Assembly (NCBI GenBank): GCA_002714465.1 | Contig: PAXL01000034.1 | Location: 1 to 29,504 of the forward strand | DNA: 29,504 nt | Direction: 5' to 3' | Source of the DNA: Gemmatimonadota bacterium | Lineage (GTDB): Bacteria; Latescibacterota; UBA2968 | In this document: piece after piece, positions 23,166 through 29,504 of the stretch | Position numbering within the stretch: position 1 is the stretch's first letter | How the letters are laid out: each line of letters opens with the position of its first letter | Notes under the pieces: generated by a model | What the model saw: the letters and a program-made list of their open reading frames with translations, nothing else | Database searches by the model: none | Told to the model about the DNA's origin: nothing | Program-made: the position numbers and the translations under genes

Positions 23166-23576
23166 TCAACTACCGAGTATGATGTTCCCTCCTCCCGGTG
23201 CCCCACCCGCCTGACCCGGACCGGTGATATTCGGCGGTCCCGTCTTTGGCACGACAATACGGGAGGACTCCTGTCGCTGAATCTCTTTTGCCTCCTCGAT
23301 CATCTTTTCGATCGCATCCTTGATCGCGTCCGGGAACTTCTGGAGGGCTTCCTCAAGCGAGGCCGCTTCGATCTGCGTGCTCACAGGCACAGGTCCCATT
23401 TGCGACATGATCTGCGCGGAGCCGGTATAGATCGCGGGTCTCGAGTCGTCCTCCGAGCCATCAGTCTTAATCGGAATCAGCCGACGGATCGACGCCACCT
23501 TCAGATCAGTGAACGACTCTTCTCGGTACATGTTCTCTGTATCGACCTGAATCTGGTCGAGTCCCTGCTGGTTCAT
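23166..23576 (-). CDS. Small hypothetical protein with Gly/Pro-rich tail
   Basis: I do not recognise a named family. The 136-residue protein is soluble-looking. Residues ~10-70 contain 'MYREESFTDLKVASIRRLIP' and 'IYTGSAQIMSQMGPVPV', probably a small beta domain; ~70-105 is a long amphipathic helix (SLEEALQKFPDAIKDAIEKM and following); the tail from ~112 is Gly/Pro-rich (TGPPNITGPGQAGGAPGGG) and likely disordered. It has no signal peptide, membrane segment or Cys cluster. The start overlaps the stop of the TauD gene by 4 nt (ATGA, 23573-23576), so translation is coupled and the two proteins probably work in one process or at matched levels. The codon pattern looks coding throughout. Confidence 0.8.
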   Translation of the reverse strand: MNQQGLDQIQVDTENMYREESFTDLKVASIRRLIPIKTDGSEDDSRPAIYTGSAQIMSQMGPVPVSTQIEAASLEEALQKFPDAIKDAIEKMIEEAKEIQRQESSRIVVPKTGPPNITGPGQAGGAPGGGNIILGS

Positions 23577-24409
23577 GCCTCCTCCTTTGGAAATATCGCC
23601 GGATCTCCCTCGGGAAAGCCGACAGCTTGAGTCCGTCTCATCAGACGGCGCTTGGTCTCTTCTACGGTTGTTCGTCGATGCTGCGTCGTCCGGTTATCCC
23701 AAATCACGAGGTCCCCTGGCTGCCATCCGTGCATCCAGACGAACCGATCTTCTGTCGTGTAGGACCGGAGCCGCGCGATCAGAGATTCACTCTCTTCGTC
23801 ATTCTCATCGACGACACGAGCTGCGTGATTCGAGCTGAAGTAGAGGCTCTTCCGTCCAGACTCCGGGTGCGTGATCACGGCCGGATGGCTGACTGGTGTA
23901 TCGGATCGGTAGCTCGCCTTCGCGTGTCCATAGACAATCGACACAGATTCCAAGCGTTCACGCGATTGCGCGTCTAGCGCGTCGTACGATGCGATTCCGC
24001 TCGCCCAGAATGTTTGCCCACTGTCGCTCGGCGCTTCAACGGCATAAAGAACGGACACGGTCCCAGCCTCGACACAGAACGCTAGATCCGAGTGAAAGCT
24101 CACCTCGGAGTTTCCGAGTGCTCCAATCGGTTGACCGTCCTCTTCGACATTAGAGATCACACAAATCTCGGGCAACTTACCGACGTTTTTCACGTTTGTT
24201 GGGTGCGGTACCGGATCGCAGAACACTCGACTGAAAGTGACCTGCTGTTCTTCATTCAACTCTTGATCCCGGAACACCAGGACCGAATGCTCCCAAAAGG
24301 CCCCCTGCAGATACAGCCGATTCCTTTCAGAAACGCACTGCGACACATCAACTCCGCTCACATACGCTCCAAGTGCCGCCCCGGTCGGTTCTATAAGCAG
24401 ATCAGACAT
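23573..24409 (-). CDS. TauD/TfdA-family Fe(II)/2OG dioxygenase
   Basis: This 278-residue enzyme (PF02668) starts 'MSDLLIEPTGAALGAYVSGV', the standard TauD opening. Iron ligands are His106-x-Asp108 in 'VSFHSDLAF' and His244 in 'DNRTTQHRR'; the 2-oxoglutarate Arg is in the following 'RRLMRRT'. The family covers taurine, alkylsulfate (AtsK), 2,4-D and other side-chain oxygenases; the aromatic/thiol pocket residues do not let me choose. I chose ATG at 24409; the frame stays open to 24520 but that part is not family-like. It lies 122 nt downstream of ettA, and its stop overlaps the next small gene by ATGA. Confidence 0.9.
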   Translation of the reverse strand: MSDLLIEPTGAALGAYVSGVDVSQCVSERNRLYLQGAFWEHSVLVFRDQELNEEQQVTFSRVFCDPVPHPTNVKNVGKLPEICVISNVEEDGQPIGALGNSEVSFHSDLAFCVEAGTVSVLYAVEAPSDSGQTFWASGIASYDALDAQSRERLESVSIVYGHAKASYRSDTPVSHPAVITHPESGRKSLYFSSNHAARVVDENDEESESLIARLRSYTTEDRFVWMHGWQPGDLVIWDNRTTQHRRTTVEETKRRLMRRTQAVGFPEGDPAIFPKEEA

Positions 24410-24531
24410 ACTCTTTAAAGGTAACTCGTCACGATCCTCTCGACATGTCTCCATCAGACAGAATTTCGGGACTGCACTCGAAGTAGAACACCTATAGCCA
24501 AAACCGAAGCTGCCATACAATCTTCTGTCTT

Positions 24532-26214
24532 CTATCCTCTGGTGAGTCTCCTGTACTTGATCCGATGCGGCTGATCCGCCTTCTCACCCAAACGCTGACG
24601 TCGATCCTCTTCGTACTGGCTGTAATTCCCGTCGTAGAACACGACCTGGCTGTCTCCCTCGAACGCCAGGATATGTGTAGTCAACCGGTCGAGGAACCAA
24701 CGGTCGTGACTGATCACAACCGCGCATCCGGCAAAGCTCTCAAGCGCCTCTTCCAGAGCCCTCATCGTATTGACATCCAGATCGTTCGTCGGCTCATCAA
24801 GAAGAAGCACGTTCGCACCTGACTTTAGCATCCTGGCAAGGTGCACTCGATTCCGCTCGCCACCGGACAGCTGGCTCACGAGCTTCTGCTGATCCCCTCC
24901 CGAAAAGTTGAACCGGGCGACGTAGGCGCGTGAGTTCACCGCTCGTCCGCCGAGGTCGATCACATCCTGCTCGTCGGAGATGACCTGCCAGATCGTCTTC
25001 GCAGGATCGAGGTCATCCCTACCCTGCTCGACGTATGCCAGCTCGACGGTATCGCCCAACCGTATATCTCCTGTATCCGGATCTTCACCTCCCGTGATCA
25101 TCCTATATAGCGTCGTCTTTCCTGCGCCGTTCGGCCCAATCACACCCACGATGCTTCCGGGTGGGAGCGCAAACGACATATCTTCAACGAGAAGCTGGTT
25201 GTCATACCCCTTCGTCACCTTGTCGGCCTCGATCACGACGTCTCCGAGCCTCGGTCCCGGTGGGATAAAGATCTCCAGCTCTTGCTCCTTTTCGAGCTGG
25301 TCCTGCCCGAGCATCGCCTCATACGACGAGATGCGGGCCTTGGACTTCGCGTGCCGACCACGAGCAGACATCTGGATCCATTCGAGCTCGCGCTGCAGTG
25401 TCTGCCGGCGACCGCTCGCTTCTTTCTCTTCGGTCTCCAGCCGCTTCTCCTTCTGTTCCAGCCAGGACGAGTAGTTCCCCTTCCACGGAATCCCCCGCCC
25501 TCGATCCAGCTCTAGGATCCACCCGGCGACATTGTCGAGGAAGTAACGATCGTGGGTCACGGCGATTACCGTACCTTCATATCTTTTCAGGTGTTGCTCC
25601 AGCCATCCGACCGTTTCTGCGTCCAGATGGTTTGTCGGCTCATCCAGAAGCAGGATGTCCGGCTTCTGCAAAAGGAGTCGGCACAGGGCAACCCTTCGAC
25701 GCTCTCCTCCTGAAAGCACATCGACCTTCGTGTCCGGTGGTGGACAGCGCAGCGCATCCATAGCCTGATCGAGCTGCGACTCCAGATCCCATGCGTTTTT
25801 CGAATCAATCTGTTCCTGAAGCACGCCCTGACGCTCGATCAGCTGGTTCATCTCATCATCGTCCATCGGCTCTGCGAACTTCTCGCTCATCTCGTTGTAT
25901 TCACGAACCAGATCTACGAGCTCCCGCGCGCCCTCTTCGACGATATCCTTTACGGTCTTGCTGTCATCCAACTCCGGTTCCTGCGGCAGATACCCAACTG
26001 TGTGTCCAGGAGCCAGATGCGTCTCCCCGTTGAACTTCGTGTCCACACCGGCCAGAATCTTCAACAACGTGCTTTTCCCGGAACCATTCAGCCCCAAGAC
26101 GCCGATCTTCGCCCCGTAGAAATAGGACAGGCTGATGTTCTCAATGACTGGCTTCTTGTCGTAGTACTTACTGACTCGAACCATCGAGTAGATAATTTTC
26201 GGCTCGTCGCTCAT
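24532..26214 (-). CDS. ettA: ABC-F translation factor EttA (energy-dependent translational throttle)
   Basis: This 560-residue ABC-F protein has two ATP-binding cassettes and no membrane segment. Cassette 1 has Walker A GLNGSGKS (41-48), signature LSGGERRR (167-174) and Walker B LLLDEPTN (188-195); cassette 2 has Walker A GPNGAGKT (360-367), LSGGERNR and LLLDEPTNDLD. The linker ~240-305 ('GIPWKGNYSSWLEQKEKRLE' and 'ELEWIQMSARGRHAKSKAR') is the P-site tRNA-interaction motif diagnostic of EttA. EttA binds the ribosomal E site and gates the first peptide bond according to ATP/ADP level. Length is as in E. coli (555). The start at 26214 has only a weak site. It follows a decayed glycosidase fragment by 59 nt. 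Confidence 0.96.
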   Translation of the reverse strand: MSDEPKIIYSMVRVSKYYDKKPVIENISLSYFYGAKIGVLGLNGSGKSTLLKILAGVDTKFNGETHLAPGHTVGYLPQEPELDDSKTVKDIVEEGARELVDLVREYNEMSEKFAEPMDDDEMNQLIERQGVLQEQIDSKNAWDLESQLDQAMDALRCPPPDTKVDVLSGGERRRVALCRLLLQKPDILLLDEPTNHLDAETVGWLEQHLKRYEGTVIAVTHDRYFLDNVAGWILELDRGRGIPWKGNYSSWLEQKEKRLETEEKEASGRRQTLQRELEWIQMSARGRHAKSKARISSYEAMLGQDQLEKEQELEIFIPPGPRLGDVVIEADKVTKGYDNQLLVEDMSFALPPGSIVGVIGPNGAGKTTLYRMITGGEDPDTGDIRLGDTVELAYVEQGRDDLDPAKTIWQVISDEQDVIDLGGRAVNSRAYVARFNFSGGDQQKLVSQLSGGERNRVHLARMLKSGANVLLLDEPTNDLDVNTMRALEEALESFAGCAVVISHDRWFLDRLTTHILAFEGDSQVVFYDGNYSQYEEDRRQRLGEKADQPHRIKYRRLTRG

Positions 26215-26273
26215 ATGGCGTCTTTGTCCTTAACGCTTAGACCATCTGACTGCGCTTCTGCAAGCTTTCCTGA

Positions 26274-26550
26274 TCAGTCCAAGAACTGATTATCACTCTC
26301 AATTCTTTCACATATCGCGGTGCCGATCGCATAGTACTTCTGCGTAAACGGCGGCTTCGTTCTCGAAGCGTAATACATCCGTAACGAGCCGTCGGGTTGC
26401 ACGTGGATCGACTGGCTCGTCGTGTAATGGGATTCCCAGCCGCGATCTGGATTCGGCCCAAACACGAGGTTGTCAGAATGTTTGGTCCAGTTTATACCGT
26501 CCTCGCTTGCCGGTCCCGTACACGAAGTGATCCCATCCACCCTGAATAGA
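26274..26550 (-). pseudogene. Frameshifted C-terminal remnant of a beta-propeller glycosidase
   Basis: The fragment reads 'ASEDGINWTKHSDNLVFGPN' and 'QPDGSLRMYYASRTKPPF', ending 'YAIGTA' plus a short tail. The S-x-DG-x-xW and MYYxxR patterns are typical of the blades of GH32/43/130-type five-bladed propellers that handle plant or algal glycans. About 20 codons upstream, the sense reading moves to another frame ('GGWDHFVYGTG'), showing a frameshift, and nothing of the N-terminal blades remains before 26550. The rest of the gene has been lost, so it is a decayed gene. Its stop at 26274 is 59 nt before ettA. It is consistent with the glycan-use theme of the window. Confidence 0.6.
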
Positions 26551-26708
26551 TTTGAATAGTGGATTAGTAGAAATAACGACCGTATATCATCCGGATCCCC
26601 ACCCAGACCCGTCGAAACGAAAAAGCTATAAGCCTTTGAATTACAAAGATTTCGGGTTTAAGTATAGATCAGGCCATGAAAATAAAGCCGCGTCCGTTGT
26701 AGGCCAAC

Positions 26709-26733
26709 AAAAAAGCCCGGGAGGAACCCGGGC
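26709..26733 (-). terminator. Intrinsic terminator of the 27701-26770 gene pair
   Basis: On the minus strand GCCCGGG (26733-26727), loop TTCCT, CCCGGGC (26721-26715) is followed at once by six T (26714-26709). A perfect 7-bp GC stem plus U-run is a classical rho-independent terminator. It lies 37 nt after the stop of the CPXCG gene and ends that transcript before ettA. Confidence 0.85.
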
Positions 26734-26769
26734 GAAGAACATAGCACAAAGGCGCGGCCGAAGACGGCT

Positions 26770-26952
26770 CTAGCCGGGCTCGGCTGTGAACGAAGTAACC
26801 TGGTCCGTGTCGGAATCAACTCGGTAAGTGATAGTCAACGGTCGACAGCAGACCTCACAGTCCTCAACATACGATTGCTCCTCCACACTCGTATCAAGAA
26901 CCATCGTAATCTCTTCCCAGCAGCACGGACACTTAAAACGGTGCTCGACCAT
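26770..26952 (-). CDS. CPXCG-motif cysteine-rich protein
   Basis: This 60-residue protein belongs to the 'CPXCG motif-containing cysteine-rich' family (PF14255). It has two Cys pairs, 'FKCPCCWEEI' near residues 8-11 and 'DCEVCCRPL' near 32-36, suited to one zinc or iron site, between beta strands; the C-terminal is 'TYRVDSDTDQV'. Function of the family is unknown; it is small and cytoplasmic. The start ATG shares its A with the TGA stop of the upstream gene (TGATG), so expression is coupled. The intrinsic terminator follows at 26709-26733. Confidence 0.85.
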   Translation of the reverse strand: MVEHRFKCPCCWEEITMVLDTSVEEQSYVEDCEVCCRPLTITYRVDSDTDQVTSFTAEPG

Positions 26953-27701
26953 CAGGCCACAACACCGATCGGCTCGTAACCGGAGATTTTCCCTATCGTC
27001 ACACTCGTATCGTTCTCCGCCGACCGTGCGTACTGTATCCCGCTTTTCTTCCTCTCCAAAGAAACGATGGCACCCATCTCACGCAGGCAGTAAGCCATCT
27101 TCTGAGCCATGAATCGGGGCAAGTTGCACGCCTTCGCAAGGTCTGTTGTCGTGAAAGGTTCGGCAACCGAGTCAGGGATCAGCCCGGCCATATCACGTGG
27201 GTGCGCGAACCGTCGGCTTTCGACTACGCTTAGCAGCCTGCGCTCCTCTCGAACGAAGTCGCGCTTCCATCGACGTCCTCGCTTCCTCCCGTCCACAACA
27301 CGAAGCTCTTCCTCCTGAATCATCGCTACTTCCAGCGAGAAATTTCGCTCAGCCATCAGCTTTGGAAACGTCACGAGTTCGCCGAACACATCCTCGATCC
27401 TGCCTCTCTTGGGGGATTTGCGTCGACTCAGTTGTTCCCCATCAGGGCTGGTTCGCACGATCCACTTCTCGTAGGACACGGGATGCACGAGCCTTACAGG
27501 ATGCGACTCTACCAACTTCTTGAGCTTCGCTCGCATCTTCGTGAAATTCCGCGTCTGGACCTCGATCAGAATCCCGTCTACGATCGCGTCAATAATAAAC
27601 CCATCCATTGGAACTTCGTACTCGGCACCGGGACCGGCCGCCCACTCCTTGAGCCCCTTATGCAGTGGATTCTCGTTGTATGTATTTATGCCTTCAGTCA
27701 T
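26952..27701 (-). CDS. Conserved-looking hypothetical protein, possible PD-(D/E)xK-like nuclease fold
   Basis: I do not know a named function. The protein has 249 residues if ATG at 27701 is used (MTEGINTYNENPLHKGLKEW); the frame is also open to ATG at 27764. Residues ~30-85 contain 'VPMDGFIIDAIVDGILIEVQ' then 'MRAKLKKLVESHPVRLVHPV', where an acidic residue followed after a turn by E-x-Q looks like the core of PD-(D/E)xK-type nucleases, but a structural match is not shown. A basic region (~95-175) and a winged-helix-like C-terminus with 'FTTTDLAKACNLPRFMAQKM' (~190-215) suggest nucleic-acid binding. No ribosome site is convincing for either start. The gene is coupled to the CPXCG protein downstream. 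Confidence 0.7.
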   Translation of the reverse strand: MTEGINTYNENPLHKGLKEWAAGPGAEYEVPMDGFIIDAIVDGILIEVQTRNFTKMRAKLKKLVESHPVRLVHPVSYEKWIVRTSPDGEQLSRRKSPKRGRIEDVFGELVTFPKLMAERNFSLEVAMIQEEELRVVDGRKRGRRWKRDFVREERRLLSVVESRRFAHPRDMAGLIPDSVAEPFTTTDLAKACNLPRFMAQKMAYCLREMGAIVSLERKKSGIQYARSAENDTSVTIGKISGYEPIGVVA

Positions 27702-27857
27702 CTTTCGCGCAGCGAAGAGCTTGCCCCAAGCGTAGTCGAGAGTATCCTTCAAGTTTTGGACCATCCGTATTAATGATCGTCCCAGATTTTAGGCCTAACC
27801 CAATCCCCCGTCCAACCGCTACGCTCTACTCTTGCCGTCCCACCTCTGCCCCTCCTG

Positions 27858-28832
27858 TCATCCGTCCATCCAAGGATCGTAGAGTATCTTGATCGCCTTC
27901 TTCTCCTTCAGCATCTCCACACCTTCCGCGTACCGCGAGAAGGGCAACCGTGCACTGGTGAGCGGCTTCAGATCGAGCTTGTCCGCCCGGATCAGTTGCA
28001 CAGCTCGCTCTGCTGCCGATCGGTTGTGCGCGTCGTAGCCGATCAGCTTCAGCGCTCTCCGCCAGTGGTTCATCGTGAACCTCACTTCTTCACGGAGCAC
28101 GCCAAAGAGCGCAACGCTATCACGCGTTCGGTCCATCAGGAACTCGATAGAAACCGGCAGTCCCGTGCAATCTATCGCCACATCCAGGGCGCCATCGCTG
28201 AACCTGTCATCGGGGAAAGCATCCGATGTCGGCTCGAGGGCACGATCCGCCCCCATAGACAGCGCGAGTTCTCTCCTCGACGCCACCGGATCGAAGGCGA
28301 CCACTTCGCTGGCGCCGTAGGCCTTCGCCATCTGGATGGCGATCAGTCCGGCAGGCCCCAGCCCACCGACACCGAATCGCGTCCCGGTAACCCGTGAGAT
28401 CGACAGCAGCTGATCAATCGACACGTGCACGCACATCGCCAGTTCGGTCGGCGCCGTCGCCTCCTCCGTAAGGTCTTCTGGTACCTGGATCAGGTTGGCC
28501 GCATCAGCGATCGCATACTGCGCGTAGAAGCCCGGACGTTTAGGGCCCTGATCCCGCCAAAGAGACACGCTATCACCGACCTGCACACCGGCCGTTTCCG
28601 GTCCGACCGCTTCCACCTCTCCCGTCGCTTCGTGACCTGGCTGACCCGGTGTATACGGGTACTCGAGCTTCCCGCCCGGGAACATAGGTTCGCCGGCCAT
28701 GATGTGCATATCCCAATGCGGACAGGTCGTCACACCGAATACCTTGATCAGCGCCTGACCGGTTTGAGGCTCGGGTACGGGCCGCTCGGCCACTTCAGCG
28801 CGACCGGGCTCGACGATCTGTATGACATTCAT
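27858..28832 (-). CDS. Medium-chain zinc-binding dehydrogenase
   Basis: This 324-residue MDR enzyme (ADH_N and ADH_zinc_N) starts with 'NVIQIVEPGRAEVAERPVPE', then 'GVTTCPHWDMHIM' with the first zinc Cys, 'GQPGHEATGEVEAVG' with the His-Glu pair, and 'GVGGLGPAGLIAIQMAKAYG' (Rossmann loop). The structural four-Cys zinc cluster is absent in the middle segment. Ends with 'RYAEGVEMLKEKKAIKILYD', the usual close of these proteins. It is likely a sugar-alcohol or aldehyde dehydrogenase in the cytoplasm. I chose ATG at 28832; the frame is open further but reads non-family residues from the structured repeat area. The Shine-Dalgarno is weak (GAAAG). A second dehydrogenase of the same superfamily lies 189 nt upstream, so they may be a pair for one pathway. 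Confidence 0.9.
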   Translation of the reverse strand: MNVIQIVEPGRAEVAERPVPEPQTGQALIKVFGVTTCPHWDMHIMAGEPMFPGGKLEYPYTPGQPGHEATGEVEAVGPETAGVQVGDSVSLWRDQGPKRPGFYAQYAIADAANLIQVPEDLTEEATAPTELAMCVHVSIDQLLSISRVTGTRFGVGGLGPAGLIAIQMAKAYGASEVVAFDPVASRRELALSMGADRALEPTSDAFPDDRFSDGALDVAIDCTGLPVSIEFLMDRTRDSVALFGVLREEVRFTMNHWRRALKLIGYDAHNRSAAERAVQLIRADKLDLKPLTSARLPFSRYAEGVEMLKEKKAIKILYDPWMDG

Positions 28833-28959
28833 TCTTTCGGTCAAGAGTGTTCCTAACGCGATTGTAACCTGATCTGAATTCGACTCAGCACGACGTGCGT
28901 GATCCTGAGGCCTATCCGCACGAATAGAGCGGCGCGTCCTGGCTATCGGTATGCGAAAT

Positions 28960-29013
28960 CCCGGGGTAGCCTGCGGCAACCTCGGGCTGTATGATGCAAC
29001 CCCGTTGGGGTTT
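28960..29013. repeat. Two-hairpin GC-rich intergenic element, copy 2
   Basis: CCCGGGGT (28960-28967) pairs with ACCTCGGG (28979-28986), with one G-T pair and an 11-nt loop. It is followed after 11 nt by a compact hairpin, AACCCC-GTT-GGGGTT (28998-29012). The order and design equal the element at 13231-13300. It sits between two dehydrogenase genes; no U-run follows on either strand, so it is not a plain terminator. Confidence 0.5.
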
Positions 29014-29021
29014 AGATCTTC

Positions 29022-29504
29022 TTACCACTCTAAAATGACCCCCAGGACGGGCTTGCGTTTGGACTCAATCAGCTCCCAAGCCTCGGCTGCCTGATCGACC
29101 GGAAAACGATGCGTGATCAGTTCGGCAGTCTTCAGCACGCCTTCAGCGATCAGCTCCAGCGTCTTATCCATGCGGTCCTGGGCCCAACCGGACACGAGAT
29201 CGATCGACAGCTCGCCATACCTCGGCGGCTGAAGTCGGAGCTGGTCCTCCGTCCCGTAGAAGCCCGCGGACACGATGTGTCCATACTTCCGCATCAGGGC
29301 GTATGAGGCTTCGACCGCTGATACTGACCCTACTGTGTCGACGCAGACCTGGACGATCTTCCCATACCGGTCCAACGCGGTCTGGACCCAATCGGTCTCG
29401 TGCGCGTTCACGCAGATTCCTTGAGTGAACTTTGCCAGCCGATCCGGATGTCTGCCCACGAGCATCACATCCGCCCCTCGCCACGCCAGTGTCTGCGCCG
29501 CCCA
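29022..29504 (-). CDS. Medium-chain dehydrogenase, N-terminus beyond the window
   Basis: The C-terminal ~160 residues of an MDR-type dehydrogenase; the frame is open to the window end, so the start lies outside. Recognisable are 'AAQTLAWRGADVMLVGRHPD' (end of the NAD-binding fold, helix then strand), 'VQVCVDTVGSVSAVEAS', 'RKYGHIVSAGFYGTEDQLRL' and the terminal 'FPVDQAAEAWELIESKRKPV'. Middle residues remind me of BchC-like or polyol dehydrogenase branches, but no catalytic zinc ligand lies in the visible part. It precedes a second MDR gene in the same direction. Confidence 0.85.
   Translation of the reverse strand, partial: WAAQTLAWRGADVMLVGRHPDRLAKFTQGICVNAHETDWVQTALDRYGKIVQVCVDTVGSVSAVEASYALMRKYGHIVSAGFYGTEDQLRLQPPRYGELSIDLVSGWAQDRMDKTLELIAEGVLKTAELITHRFPVDQAAEAWELIESKRKPVLGVILEW

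Noticed and set aside
1..29504. tRNA, rRNA, CRISPR array, transposase or phage genes
   Set aside because: I scanned by eye for T-loop signatures, spaced direct repeats and transposase-like proteins and found none; a dedicated tRNA or repeat search could still find weak cases.

Overview
The window looks like a metagenome-type contig from an uncultured, probably marine or sponge-associated bacterium with moderate GC content. The gene mix is several Fe(II)/2-oxoglutarate oxygenases of the PhyH and TauD families, a sulfatase, polysaccharide-lyase-like toroid proteins, many small dehydrogenases, and TTG/GTG starts behind good Shine-Dalgarno sites. That mix recalls lineages such as Latescibacterota or Poribacteria. 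The lineage is my inference from gene content; no rRNA or other marker gene is present. I saw no tRNA, CRISPR array, transposase or phage gene.

Left part (1-8794). The window opens with the N-terminus of a biotin carboxyl carrier protein that runs head-on into a truncated PhyH oxygenase, a junction that may be a rearrangement or an assembly chimera. All genes from there to 8794 are on the minus strand. In transcription order they are an SDR, a TIM-barrel sugar isomerase-like protein, a fumarylacetoacetate-hydrolase-family enzyme, a sulfatase with a HEAT-like tail, an aldo/keto reductase, a fusion of an alginate-lyase domain to a PhyH oxygenase, and the truncated PhyH. They look like a catabolic cluster for an acidic, probably sulfated glycan or a sugar derived from one.

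Middle (9192-21454). A plus-strand ankyrin protein and a FabV-like reductase are followed by two minus-strand vitamin B6 genes (pdxJ, pdxH). Then comes a plus-strand run: a YiaK-type Ldh_2 dehydrogenase, a degraded heparinase-like remnant, a toroid protein of unnamed family tightly followed by a PhyH protein with an H-x-G instead of H-x-D iron motif, a zinc alcohol dehydrogenase broken by an in-frame TGA, a DUF72 protein, an iron-type alcohol dehydrogenase, and a third PhyH enzyme starting at TTG.

Right part (21644-29504), all minus strand. It holds soluble transhydrogenase (sthA), a small conserved-looking protein overlapping a TauD-type oxygenase by ATGA, the ABC-F factor EttA, a decayed beta-propeller glycosidase fragment, a clear intrinsic terminator, a two-gene unit (nuclease-like hypothetical plus a CPXCG Cys-rich protein), and two medium-chain dehydrogenases, the last cut by the window edge.

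Two intergenic elements (near 13231-13300 and 28960-29013) share the same two-hairpin design and appear to be copies of a structured repeat. The observations most worth following are the lyase-oxygenase fusion, the H-x-G oxygenase beside the toroid protein, and the TGA-interrupted dehydrogenase.
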